The notes: generated by a model not told the origin, from the letters alone. A stretch of DNA of 64,000 nt from Alphaproteobacteria bacterium UBA7314 (GCA_002471575.1 DKQG01000034.1:10778-74777); one strand, 5' to 3'; shown: positions 32,754 to 41,227, counted from the first letter of the stretch. Program-made: numbers and translations.

Positions 32754-33605
32754 TCATCGCGTCGTGATGATGATATCGACCCGGTCGGGCGGGCCGGCTT
32801 CTAATTTGTTGCCTAGCGCGCGTACATCGATGCGCGTGCTCTGGATGCCTTTTTCAATGAGCTGCGAACGGACAGCTAATGCGCGGGAAAGCGACAGACG
32901 GCGAGCCTGACTGGGTGTCTGCGAACCGCCGCCTGCATAGGCTAACAGCTGTAAACGGAGGTTACCATTTTGCTTCATCGATTTTGCCACGCCATCGAGT
33001 TGGGTTGCCGCACCATCGCTAATAGCTGCGGACCCGCTGCTAAAACCGAGCCGGAACTGCTGACCGAGATTAAGTGCGCCTATCGGGGCTGGACGGGATG
33101 CCAGCGCAGCTGTCCGTTGTGCAGGTGGTGGCTGCGGAACCTTAACCGCCGGCTTCGGCGGGTTTAATGCCAGCGGGGGAGGCGGTGGCGGTGGTGCAAC
33201 CTTCGTTGCAGCCGGCGCCGTCATCCGAGGCTTGGATGGCGGCTTCTTTGCCGCTTTCCGTTCAGCGCGGACCGCCCGTCTCTTCACCCCCGTCGGCGGT
33301 TTCAACTTAAGGGAGCCGGTCGAAGCGGATGGCGGCTGCAACTGCGGTTGTACCAACGGAGAGAATCGTGAGCGGGTTGGTTGCCGCGCATTCGGCATCA
33401 GCAGTGAACGTACTGATGGGCGCAGCAACTTGGGTACGTTCGTGGTCCCGCCGAGTTGGTCCAGAACGCTCAGATCGACGGAAACCGCTGCCGAATTCCG
33501 CTTGCCAATGGTGGTCTGAGCGTTGGTGGCAGTTGTTCCTGTGATCGTGAGACCGACGACCATAGCTGCGACCGTCTGCGCATATCCTGAATATTTCAGA
33601 ACCAT
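32754..33605 (-). CDS. Exported OmpA-family protein with Pro/Lys-rich linker
   Basis: A 283-residue protein with an N-terminal signal sequence (AMVVGLTITGTTATNAQ), a long proline/lysine/alanine-rich linker (about residues 75-180, including a run of seven prolines) and a C-terminal OmpA-like domain (LGFSSGSAAI, LSLSRALAVRSQLIEKGI, RVDIIITTR). The linker is long enough to span periplasm or peptidoglycan. It is the first gene of the leftward OmpA - MotA-like - MotB-like group and may be its periplasmic or outer-membrane component; that role is inference. Confidence 0.78.
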   Translation of the reverse strand: MVLKYSGYAQTVAAMVVGLTITGTTATNAQTTIGKRNSAAVSVDLSVLDQLGGTTNVPKLLRPSVRSLLMPNARQPTRSRFSPLVQPQLQPPSASTGSLKLKPPTGVKRRAVRAERKAAKKPPSKPRMTAPAATKVAPPPPPPPLALNPPKPAVKVPQPPPAQRTAALASRPAPIGALNLGQQFRLGFSSGSAAISDGAATQLDGVAKSMKQNGNLRLQLLAYAGGGSQTPSQARRLSLSRALAVRSQLIEKGIQSTRIDVRALGNKLEAGPPDRVDIIITTR

Positions 33606-33735
33606 ATTTCCCTACCCAAACCTGTAAAGCGGATATTTATGCGGCTGCACCGCAATAGGTACCTTACCCCAGAGGCCCCGAACGGACAACCGATTAGGTC
33701 GCCTGTTAATCAGACAACCTATTGAAATATCGAGA

Positions 33736-34557
33736 TCATTCCGTAAGTTTCAATTTTTCGGTGCGGATTGAATCCATCAGAAGTTTGCGGAGTGGGTCGT
33801 AGAGCCGCTGGTTCGTGGCAATGATCGAGTTGCCGTAAAGCATGGATGGGCGGCCGTCGATCTCGCTCACCATGCCGCCGGCTTCACGCACGATCACGAT
33901 ACCGCCTGCTATATCCCAAGGCAAAAGGCCGATTTCCCAGAAACCTTCATACCGTCCCGCTGCGACATAGGCGAGGTCGAGCGCCGCCGATCCCTGACGC
34001 CTGACGCCCGCCGTCTTTTCCATTACTACGTTCAGCATCGCCATAAAGGATTTTTTGCCGATCCGGTCAGCAAAAGGAATTCCCGTAGCCAGAAGTGCAT
34101 CTGACAGTGTCGCTCGTTCGGAAACACGCAAACGACGACGGTTCAGATAGGCGCCCTCATTACGCTCCGCCCAGAAAAGCTCGTCCCGGATTGGCTCGTA
34201 GACGACGCCTGCGACCAGCTCGCCGTCGCGCTCCACCCCGATGGAGATGGCAAAATGAGGGATTCCGTGAAGGAAGTTGGTGGTGCCGTCTATCGGGTCG
34301 ATGATCCAGCGTTCATCGGCGTTCTCGCCTTTCACTTCGCCGCCTTCCTCCATCAGGAAACCAAAACCGGGGCGCGCCTTCGACAGTTCCTCCTGCAGGA
34401 TCTGCTCGGTGCGGCGGTCGGCCTCGGTCACGAAGTCGCCGGGGCCTTTGCGCGATACCTGGAGTTGCTCGACCTCGCCGAAGTCTCGGACCAGGCGCCG
34501 CGACGCCTTTCTGGCTGCGGCGTCCATGACATTGATAAGCGGCGTGGGCAACGACAT
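33736..34557 (-). CDS. Inositol monophosphatase family protein
   Basis: A 273-residue Mg-dependent phosphatase. The metal-binding motifs are EEGG (near residue 71), IIDPIDGTTNFLHG (near 84) and LLPWDIAGGIVIVREAGG (near 208), as in SuhB/IMPase. It may act on inositol phosphate or another sugar phosphate. ATG 34557 gives the standard N-terminus; an upstream GTG at 34593 is the alternative. It lies between the efp gene and the OmpA-MotA group, separated from efp by a large inverted repeat. Confidence 0.9.
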   Translation of the reverse strand: MSLPTPLINVMDAAARKASRRLVRDFGEVEQLQVSRKGPGDFVTEADRRTEQILQEELSKARPGFGFLMEEGGEVKGENADERWIIDPIDGTTNFLHGIPHFAISIGVERDGELVAGVVYEPIRDELFWAERNEGAYLNRRRLRVSERATLSDALLATGIPFADRIGKKSFMAMLNVVMEKTAGVRRQGSAALDLAYVAAGRYEGFWEIGLLPWDIAGGIVIVREAGGMVSEIDGRPSMLYGNSIIATNQRLYDPLRKLLMDSIRTEKLKLTE

Positions 34558-34626
34558 GTCGGCAACGATCTTTCGGTTGGCGTGCCGCGCCACACCGGCG
34601 CGGAGTTTAAGTTACAAATTGCGGTA

Positions 34627-34696
34627 CCAGCCCTCTCCCCCTCCCGGCCACCCATAAGGATGATCCCGTGGGTGACCGGGAGGGGGAGAGGGCTGG
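34627..34696. repeat. Large near-perfect inverted repeat (28-bp arms)
   Basis: Two 28-base arms (34627-34654 and 34669-34696) are complementary at 27 of 28 positions around a 14-base loop. The arms are pyrimidine-rich on one side (core CCCTCTCCCCCTCCCGG). It sits between efp and the phosphatase gene, 27 bases after the efp stop. It could act as a terminator or mRNA stabiliser for efp, but lacks a T run. The composition resembles REP-like or MITE-type intergenic palindromes that recur in proteobacterial genomes; no second copy is seen here. Confidence 0.85.
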
Positions 34697-34723
34697 CGCG
34701 AGTCCGCGCAAGCGGATCACAAA

Positions 34724-35290
34724 CTAGTCTTTGGCGCGCTCGACGTAGGACGCGTCTTCGGTATTTACAACGATCCGCGTGCCCGCCTCGATATGTGGCG
34801 GGACCATGACCCGGACATCGTTTTCGACCACCGACGGCTTGTAGGACGACGACGCGGTCTGACCTTTGACGACCGGATCGGCTTCGATAACCTCGACCGT
34901 TACATGCTGCGGCAGGCGGACGCCTGCAATGGCACCGTCAATCAGTTCCGCGGTCACGACCATGCCGTCCTGCAGGAATGCGGCGGAGTCGCCGATCCCG
35001 TCCCGGTCGACGGTGAACTGTTCGTATGATTCGCTGTCCATGAACGTGATCTGATCGCCATCGGAATAGAGATATGTCGCATCTTTTTCTTCCACCATCA
35101 GTTTCTCGACGGTTTCGGAGGTGCGGAAACGTTCGTTGGTCTTGTTCCCCGATTTCACATCGCGCATCTCGACCTGGATAAACGCGTTGCCCTTCCCGGG
35201 CAGCAGCATCTCTGTTTTCAGCACTGTCCACTGCTTGTCGGCATGCTCGATCACGTTGCCGGGCCGAATGGTGTTTGCCTGGATTTTCAT
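34724..35290 (-). CDS. efp: Elongation factor P
   Basis: Relieves ribosome stalling at polyproline. The 188-residue protein has the normal three-domain length. Lys33 in LLPGKGNAF is the residue modified by beta-lysylation in EpmA/EpmB organisms, and both enzymes are encoded directly upstream. The C-terminal VMVPPHIEAGTRIVVNTEDASYVERAKD is standard. The proteome in this window has polyproline-rich targets, such as TolA and the OmpA-linker protein, which would depend on EF-P. Confidence 0.96.
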   Translation of the reverse strand: MKIQANTIRPGNVIEHADKQWTVLKTEMLLPGKGNAFIQVEMRDVKSGNKTNERFRTSETVEKLMVEEKDATYLYSDGDQITFMDSESYEQFTVDRDGIGDSAAFLQDGMVVTAELIDGAIAGVRLPQHVTVEVIEADPVVKGQTASSSYKPSVVENDVRVMVPPHIEAGTRIVVNTEDASYVERAKD

Positions 35291-35378
35291 CCTGAATTTC
35301 CGTTGTTTGATTAGTCCCGATAAGGGGGGCGGAACCTATCAGCTTGGCCCGATTTGCGCAATTGAGGACCGCGCCTGT

Positions 35379-36431
35379 TTAGAAGTCACGGAATTCGTGC
35401 GGGTTACCGTGGAAATCGACCAGACTCCAGTACTTTTCGCCGTCTGATTTTTCCGCTTTTACCGCTTTTACCTTTCCATGCCCGCCCGGAATGTCGACCA
35501 CATAGGTCGGCTGACATAGGCCCGAAATTCGGCCGCGTAGCGCGTCGACCAGTGTGCGCCCCTCATCGAGCGTCAGACGGAATCGCGCCGTCCCGCGGGC
35601 GCGATCGGGATGGTGCAGGTAATAGGGCTTCACCTTTAGGGCGATCAGCCGGCGGAACAGACAAGTCAGCGTGTCAACGTCGTCGTTCACCCCTTTCAAC
35701 AGTACCGATTGGGACAGCAGCGGGATGCCGCCGCGGGTAAGGCGGTCGCAGGCTGCGGCAACCTCGTCGGTCAGTTCGCGGACGTGGTTGGCATGCAGAA
35801 CCATCCAGACCGGCAGGCCGCACTGCAGCGCGTCGACCAGCTTGCCGGTCACCCGGCCGGGCAGGGCGACTGGCACGCGGGTGTGGATGCGCAAGTTGTT
35901 CAGATGAGGTATTTCGGCGAGACGCTTTAACAGTGCGCCGAGATTCGTGTCGGAGAGCGAAAGCGGGTCGCCCCCGGTCAGGATGACTTCGCGGATATCT
36001 TCGTGCGCAGTAATATAGGAGATCGCGCGATCGACGTCTTCGGCTGTTGGCGCATCGGCGTCGCGCCCGACGCGGTCGCGGCGGAAGCAATAGCGGCAAT
36101 ACACCGGACAGCACAGCGTCGGCATCAGCAATACCCGGTCGGGATAACGATGCACCAGGCCGGGTACCGGGGAATGAGCGCCATCGCCGATCGGGTCTTC
36201 GAGCTCTCCGTCAGATGTTTCCAGTTCCGCTGCGTCCGGCACGAACTGCCGCGCAATAGGATCTTCCGGATCATTCGGATCTATCAGCGCGGCCAGCCCC
36301 GACGGAATCGCGATGCTGTATCGCTCACCGATGCGGTCGGCGGTCTGGTCGGCGTCGCCGTCGATCAGGCCGGCATCGACAAGGTGTCGGCCAGTGCGCA
36401 GGACCACGGGTGAGGAAAGTGTATCGGGCAA
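35379..36431 (-). CDS. epmB: EF-P beta-lysylation protein EpmB (lysine 2,3-aminomutase family)
   Basis: Radical-SAM, PLP-dependent enzyme that makes beta-lysine for EF-P modification. The 350-residue protein has the cluster motif CPVYCRYCFRRDRVG (CxxxCxxC, near residue 108) and ILTGGDPLSL. The PLP lysine is expected in LKVKPYYLHHPD. The start appears to be TTG 36431 with CGGAGA upstream; GTG 36407 is possible. It is divergent from epmA with 37 bases between starts and lies upstream of efp, completing a functional cassette. Confidence 0.92.
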   Translation of the reverse strand: MPDTLSSPVVLRTGRHLVDAGLIDGDADQTADRIGERYSIAIPSGLAALIDPNDPEDPIARQFVPDAAELETSDGELEDPIGDGAHSPVPGLVHRYPDRVLLMPTLCCPVYCRYCFRRDRVGRDADAPTAEDVDRAISYITAHEDIREVILTGGDPLSLSDTNLGALLKRLAEIPHLNNLRIHTRVPVALPGRVTGKLVDALQCGLPVWMVLHANHVRELTDEVAAACDRLTRGGIPLLSQSVLLKGVNDDVDTLTCLFRRLIALKVKPYYLHHPDRARGTARFRLTLDEGRTLVDALRGRISGLCQPTYVVDIPGGHGKVKAVKAEKSDGEKYWSLVDFHGNPHEFRDF

Positions 36432-36468
36432 GGTGACGGTCTCCGTTCAATTGGGCATTATCGCAACC

Positions 36469-37533
36469 ATGCCGCAGAACGAAACCCCGCAAAACAGCGA
36501 TGCCGCATGGTGGCACTCGGAGAGATTCGAGGATCGTGCTGATTTCCTCGTACGTCGTGCCGATATGGTCAAGTCGGTCCGCGAGTTCTTCGACCGAAAC
36601 GGCTATGTCGAGGTGGAGACCCCGTCGCTGCAGATCTCCCCGGGAATGGAGCCGCATCTGTCGCCGTTCCAAATCTCGTCCCTCGATCCGCAGGGCGGTC
36701 GACGGCAGATGTATCTCCACGCCTCGCCCGAATTCGCGATGAAAAAACTGTTGGCCGCCGGGATGCAGCGCATCTTCCAGTTGGCCCGTGTCTTCCGTGA
36801 CGGCGAGCGGTCGGCAAAGCACCATCCCGAATTCACCATGCTGGAATGGTATCGCGTCGGCGCAGACTGGCGCGCTCTCGCCGACGAGACGGCGGAATTC
36901 GTGCGGGCTGTCTGCGGGCCGGTGGCGCGGTTCGGCGATCATGATTGCAATGTCGGCGCACCCTGGGAGTTTTTGTCCGTTGCAGAGGCGGTGGAGCGCA
37001 GCACCGGTATCGATCTGCTGTCGACCGCACCCGATCCGATGAACCCTGATACGGATGCGCTGCGGTTCGCGGCGGACGGAATCGGCGTCCGCACGGATGA
37101 CGGGGACACCTGGGAAGACATCTTCTTTCGGATATTTATGGAACGTATCGAACCCGGACTCGGCGTCGAGGTGCCCACTGTGCTGCATTCCTACCCAGCC
37201 TCGATGGCGGCGCTGGCACGGCTGTCGCCGGACGATCAGCGCGTCTCGGACCGGTTCGAGATTTTCATCTGCGGGCTGGAACTGGCCAACGGATACGGCG
37301 AACTGACCGACGCCGACGAACAGCGCGCCCGGTTTGCCGTGATGACCGAACAGCGAATCGCGGCGGGCCGGGAACCCGTGCCGGTCGACGAGGATTTTCT
37401 TGCAGCGCTTGAAGCGGGTATTCCCGATTGCGCCGGAATTGCCCTTGGTTTCGACCGCCTTGTCATGCTGGCGACGGGGGCAAAAGACATAGATAACGTG
37501 TTGTGGGCGCCGGTCCCGGACCCACTAGGGTAA
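36469..37533 (+). CDS. epmA: EF-P lysine aminoacylase EpmA (GenX/PoxA)
   Basis: A lysyl-tRNA-synthetase-like enzyme lacking the anticodon-binding domain, which attaches beta-lysine to EF-P. The 354-residue protein has class II synthetase motifs: motif 2 FQLARVFRDGERSAKHHPEFTMLEWYR, and motif 3 GIALGFDRLVML. FEIFICGLELANGYGELTD is also typical. ATG 36469 is chosen over the longer frame because the family begins a few residues before the WWHSERF region. It pairs with divergent epmB. Confidence 0.94.
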   Translation: MPQNETPQNSDAAWWHSERFEDRADFLVRRADMVKSVREFFDRNGYVEVETPSLQISPGMEPHLSPFQISSLDPQGGRRQMYLHASPEFAMKKLLAAGMQRIFQLARVFRDGERSAKHHPEFTMLEWYRVGADWRALADETAEFVRAVCGPVARFGDHDCNVGAPWEFLSVAEAVERSTGIDLLSTAPDPMNPDTDALRFAADGIGVRTDDGDTWEDIFFRIFMERIEPGLGVEVPTVLHSYPASMAALARLSPDDQRVSDRFEIFICGLELANGYGELTDADEQRARFAVMTEQRIAAGREPVPVDEDFLAALEAGIPDCAGIALGFDRLVMLATGAKDIDNVLWAPVPDPLG

Positions 37534-37534
37534 T

Positions 37535-38560
37535 TCAGGCAACGGCGGGCTGATCGCGCAGGGCGGGTATCACCTGTTCGCCGAACAGGCGGACCGAGCG
37601 CTGTGTTTCCTCGGCTGACAGATCTCCGAACGCGATCTGGCTGACCAGATAGCTGGCCGTCGCGGTGGCCATCCGCTCGCCAAGGAACGAGCTGACCTGG
37701 TCCGGAGTCCCGGCAACAGCGCGGCCCTGTTCCGCCATTCCGTCGAAATCCGACGGCCGCTGATGCTTCGGGATCGCCATATCGTGCCGGCGGAAAAGCC
37801 AGTTGAAACTGTCATGCCACACCGCGTAGGCGCGGGAAGCGGTCGCCCGGGCGCGGGCCTCGTCTTCGTCGACGTGGACGAACATACCGAGACCTATCAG
37901 CGGCACATCGTCCAGTGATCCATGCTCGTCCATCCACACGTCACGGAAAGTATCTGCGAAATCACGGGTTTCCTCGGCAGTATCGAGGCTGACAATATTG
38001 CTGCCCATGCGCGCAGCGCGAGTGGCGCTGTCGGTCGAATGCGCGCCGTACCACAACGGCGGGTGCGGCTTTTGGTAAGGTTCCACGAGCAGGGGTACTT
38101 CGTCGACTTCGTTGAAGGTGCCTTTCCCGTCGAAACTGTCACCAGCTAGGGCGGCGAGGATTCGGTCGAGGTTTTTTCGATAGATCTGCTCGGCCTCGGC
38201 ATGATCATTGCCGAAATATGCTGCCTCGATCGGCGAGGCTCCCCGGCCGAACCCGATATCGAGCCGGCCCTTGCTGATCTGATCGACCATGCAAATTTCC
38301 TGTACCAGCCGGAACGGATGATAAAGCGGCAGGGCGAACACCAACGGTCCAAACCGCAACCGTGAGGTGCTCCGTGCGACGGCCGACAGGTAGACCGTCG
38401 GGGACGGCGCCATCCCCAGCGGCGTCGAATGGTGCTCCGCGACGTGTTAACCGCGAAATCCGTATTCATCCAGTAGGCGCACCAGTTCGAGGCGATCCTC
38501 GTAGTACTGGTGCAACGGTGTGCCGTTGGCGTCTAAGTGATCGAATACGCCGAATTCCAT
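37535..38560 (-). pseudogene. LLM-class flavin-dependent oxidoreductase with one nonsense codon
   Basis: The full gene would run from ATG 38560 to 37535 (342 codons). Codons 1-37 give a correct luciferase-like N-terminus (EFGVFDHLDANGTPLHQYY, ELVRLLDEYGFRG). Codon 38 (38447-38449) is TAA where relatives have Tyr. The same frame continues with HVAEHHSTPLGMAPSP and then a normal body (GRLDIGFGRGASPIE, WYGAHSTDSATRAARMG). There is no frameshift. Translation could restart at ATG 38413, but the product would lack the first part of the TIM barrel. Either a recent pseudogene or a sequencing error. Confidence 0.78.
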
Positions 38561-38569
38561 GCTGTCCTC

Positions 38570-39112
38570 TCAGTCTTCGCAGCCGGCCAAGTCCGAACGT
38601 TTTTTTTGAAAGCCACTTTCGAAATGTCCGCGGCCCTCGAGGTCGCCCTGTTCGAATATCCAGTTGTACCCGCGAGGAGGGTTTGACAGGATTTCCCAGC
38701 AATTATCATCCATGTCCCAGAACTTGAAGCTGTAGGTGCCATGCTGCTCGAGCGGGCGGCTAATGTAGGTCAGTCCCCATATTTCCGCCTCTGCGACAGC
38801 GGTTTCATGTGCGCTGTCGACGTCTTCGACCGTCTCGACGTCGAGGCCGATATGATAATAGCGCGGCATCTTATCCTTGTTTTTGACTTGGACGACGGCA
38901 TAGACATGTTCTGTGCCAAGCCTGATCATCCGAGAAATCGGGCTAGTCTGCGTTGTCTCGATGCCGAGGAATACTTCGTAGAAGCGCCCCGATTTTTGCA
39001 GGTTGTGGCACTCCAGCGTCCCGTGCGACAGGAACCGCGTCGGAATGGCGGGAGTCGGAGAACTCAGTTTCGTGGTACATGACCGGTTTCCATCTTGCGA
39101 GTGGGTCAACAA
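38570..39112 (-). CDS. VOC-family (glyoxalase/dioxygenase-like) protein, start disturbed
   Basis: A VOC-fold protein of about 165-180 residues with FLSHGTLECHNLQKSGRFYE near the N-terminus and a C-terminal metal-site block FKFWDMDDNCWEIL. His, His and Glu ligands are present, so it may be a metal-dependent lyase or dioxygenase. No in-frame ATG exists; TTG 39112 is a guess. An ATG at 39080 with a GGAAA ribosome site would give the expected N-terminus (MTTKLSSP) if one extra T after it were removed, so the start may be frameshifted. It ends 10 bases before the interrupted LLM gene and was probably its operon partner. Confidence 0.6.
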   Translation of the reverse strand: MLTHSQDGNRSCTTKLSSPTPAIPTRFLSHGTLECHNLQKSGRFYEVFLGIETTQTSPISRMIRLGTEHVYAVVQVKNKDKMPRYYHIGLDVETVEDVDSAHETAVAEAEIWGLTYISRPLEQHGTYSFKFWDMDDNCWEILSNPPRGYNWIFEQGDLEGRGHFESGFQKKRSDLAGCED

Positions 39113-39172
39113 CCGATTAGGCCCGATAACTTTGGGATGCGTCAATCTCAAGTCGACGGCGCGATTGCCGCA

Positions 39173-39379
39173 TTACCGGGCCGGTTCGGTCGGTTTCGTC
39201 GCCCCGAAATTCGCACGTGCGCGGCTTTCTCCATGCCGTCGGTCAACCGCAACACCGACAAGCGCGGCGCCTACTTTTTTATCGGGTTTGCCTCGATGAC
39301 CTCGTCCAGCTCCTTCCACGCCGTTTCGGACGGGTTGTCGGCAGCTAAGCGGGCGGGGCGGCAGCAGTACAGATACCAA
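39173..39379 (-). other. Coding-like fragment between VOC gene and thiE, unassigned
   Basis: The 39113-39463 gap has no intact gene. On the minus strand a stretch reads SETAWKELDEVIEANPIKK and, after a one-base shift, KVGAALVGVAV, which looks like the end of a small membrane protein with an amphipathic then hydrophobic helix. It is too short and broken to name. Confidence 0.2.
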
Positions 39380-39397
39380 TCCAATGGCGTAAGACAG

Positions 39398-39435
39398 AAA
39401 AAGGGCGATCAGGTGTTTCCTCGGAAACCTCTGAT
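39398..39435 (-). terminator. Likely terminator of fba-thiE
   Basis: Read on the minus strand, ATCAG/CTGAT form the base of a stem, a 2-by-2 internal loop follows, then GTTTCC/GGAAAC, with a T run just after. It starts about 28 bases past the thiE stop. Confidence 0.6.
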
Positions 39436-39463
39436 TGTGGATCGGAGTTTTCAGATGGCGGAG

Positions 39464-40102
39464 TTAGCCCCGTGTCTTCTCGTTAAAAGCCCTCACCGCT
39501 GCGGCGGGCCCGTCATCATAGTTCCAGACACCGCCGCCGACGGCCAAGAAATCGGCGCCCGCATCGATCACCTTGTCGCAATTATCGACCGTAATGCCGC
39601 CGATGGCGACGCACGGCACGGTCATCATTTCCTGCCACCACGACAGAATATTTGTGTCAGCCGGGGTCGTGATCTGCTTGGTCGTGGATGGAAAGAAGGC
39701 GCCGAAGGCGACGTAATCCGCCCCGGCGTCCCCGGCTTCAAAAGCCAGTTCGCGCGACGCCTTGCAGGTAACGCCGACGATGGCGTCGTCGCCAATCTGT
39801 CGCCGGGCCTCCGCATAGGGTGTGTCGTCCTGCCCGACATGAACGCCGTCGCATCCCAGTTCTGCAGCAAGATCGGCCCGGTCGTTCATGATGAAAGCAA
39901 CATCACGATCCTGTGCCACCGGGCACAGAATTTCCGTGGCCCGGCGAAGATCGTCATCGGAAATCCCTTTAAGCCGGAGCTGAATGCAGGCGACATCCCC
40001 GCCATCCAGCGCCGCCGCCAATGTTTCGGCGAATGCTTCCGCACCGCCCGAGCCAAAAGCCGGCGGTGAAATCAGGTAAAGCTGGGTGGTCTCGGCGCGA
40101 AT
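39464..40102 (-). CDS. thiE: Thiamine-phosphate synthase, apparent ATT start
   Basis: Couples HMP-pyrophosphate and thiazole phosphate to thiamine phosphate. The 212-residue protein has the TIM-barrel blocks QLRLKG, FIMNDRADLAAELGCDGVHVGQDD, GVTCKA, DYVAFGAFFPSTTK and IGGITVDN. No ATG, GTG or TTG lies near the expected N-terminus. GGAGGA at 40111-40116 is spaced 8 bases from an in-frame ATT (40102), giving an ideal ribosome site for a rare ATT start. The frame is open far upstream, but only across the aldolase gene. It follows the aldolase stop by 17 bases. Confidence 0.82.
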   Translation of the reverse strand: MRAETTQLYLISPPAFGSGGAEAFAETLAAALDGGDVACIQLRLKGISDDDLRRATEILCPVAQDRDVAFIMNDRADLAAELGCDGVHVGQDDTPYAEARRQIGDDAIVGVTCKASRELAFEAGDAGADYVAFGAFFPSTTKQITTPADTNILSWWQEMMTVPCVAIGGITVDNCDKVIDAGADFLAVGGGVWNYDDGPAAAVRAFNEKTRG

Positions 40103-40119
40103 GCGGCGTGTCCTCCGCT

Positions 40120-41040
40120 TCAGGCCTTGTTCTGATAAATCTTGATGATGTGATCGAGCATCGCGAGCGCTTCTTCCTTGGGGCGCTGGAAGGTGTTGCG
40201 GCCGATGATGGACCCGTTGCCGCCACCGTCGCGGATGGCGGTGACTTCCTTGTAGATGCCGTCGAGATCCTTGGCTTCTCCGCCCGAGAAAACGACGATA
40301 CGCTTGCCGTTGAAGCAGGATTGCACGACGTGTTCTATCCGCTGCGTCAACATGCTCACCGGGATGCTCTGGGCGTCGTAAACTTTTTTCGCCTGGTCGA
40401 GGAACATGGCGTCGGTCGGCGGCTTCACCTTGATGATATGCGCCCCCATCAGTGCGGCCATGTGTGCGGCATAGGCGCAGACATCCATGGCAGTTTCGCC
40501 TTCCTTGGTGACCGTGCCGCCGCGCGGATAGGACCAGACGACCACGGCGAGACCCACTGATTTTGCTTCCTCCGACAGTTCGCGGATCTCTTCCATCAGC
40601 TCGAACTGGTACTCGGAGCCGGGATAAATCGTGAACCCGATGGCCGAGCAGCCAAGCCGCAATGCATCGTCGACCGAGCCGGTCACGGCTTGGTCTTTTT
40701 CCGTCGCCAACGAATTCGCCGAATTGCATTTGAGGATGGTCGGGATCGCGCCGGCAAAACTGTCGGCCCCTGCCTCGATCATGCCGAGCGGAGCGGCGTA
40801 GGCCGAGAGGCCCGCATCGACTGCCAGCTGGAAATGATAATGCGGATCATAGCCCGCGGGATTGGGTGCGAAGCTCCGTGCCGGTCCGTGCTCGAAACCC
40901 TGATCGACGGGCAAGATCACAAGCTTGCCGGTGCCGCCAAGCTTTCCGTGCATCAGGATGCGGGCCAGGTTACCCTTGGTCCCAGGATTATCGCTTTCGT
41001 ACCCGGCGAGAATTTTCTTCACTTTTTGGCTGACACGCAT
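40120..41040 (-). CDS. Class I fructose-bisphosphate aldolase (FbaB/DhnA type)
   Basis: Cleaves fructose 1,6-bisphosphate to triose phosphates through a Schiff base, so no metal is needed. The 306-residue protein has the archaeal/FbaB-type layout with ILPVDQGFEHGPARSF, IGFTIYPGSEYQ, VVVWSYPRGG, HIIKVKPPTDA (catalytic Lys region) and VVFSGGEAKD. A good Shine-Dalgarno (GGAAGGA) precedes ATG 41040. It is transcribed with thiE. Its retention beside a destroyed phosphofructokinase (25544) suggests a role in gluconeogenesis or pentose recycling. Confidence 0.92.
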   Translation of the reverse strand: MRVSQKVKKILAGYESDNPGTKGNLARILMHGKLGGTGKLVILPVDQGFEHGPARSFAPNPAGYDPHYHFQLAVDAGLSAYAAPLGMIEAGADSFAGAIPTILKCNSANSLATEKDQAVTGSVDDALRLGCSAIGFTIYPGSEYQFELMEEIRELSEEAKSVGLAVVVWSYPRGGTVTKEGETAMDVCAYAAHMAALMGAHIIKVKPPTDAMFLDQAKKVYDAQSIPVSMLTQRIEHVVQSCFNGKRIVVFSGGEAKDLDGIYKEVTAIRDGGGNGSIIGRNTFQRPKEEALAMLDHIIKIYQNKA

Positions 41041-41227
41041 CGTTTGATCCTTCCGTTAACTGACGCTTCTGAATACTCCAAAGGCTACCAGAGTTCAATC
41101 GGCCAGACATCAGTTTTTCCCGGAAAACCGGGCTTCTTAGGCTGTTCTGGGGCATGGTGATTCGGGCATGCCGGAGCTCTTTGGCCATCGTCTAGCCGCA
41201 GGTTGACGCCGCTTTCGCGGACATCGT

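Noticed and set aside
15308..38449. Idea that TAG/TAA inside several frames is recoded as an amino acid
   Set aside because: TAG ends intact genes such as gapR (5090-5092), ilvE and the cyclo-ligase, and the broken genes also carry frameshifts or deletions.
39095..40069. 324-codon plus-strand frame opposite thiE
   Set aside because: thiE motifs are clear on the other strand; this frame has none and includes the thiE terminator.
41110..41140. CCCGG...CCGGG hairpin upstream of the DUF4164 gene
   Set aside because: Short 5-bp stem without a T run; it lies between divergent genes where no terminator is needed.
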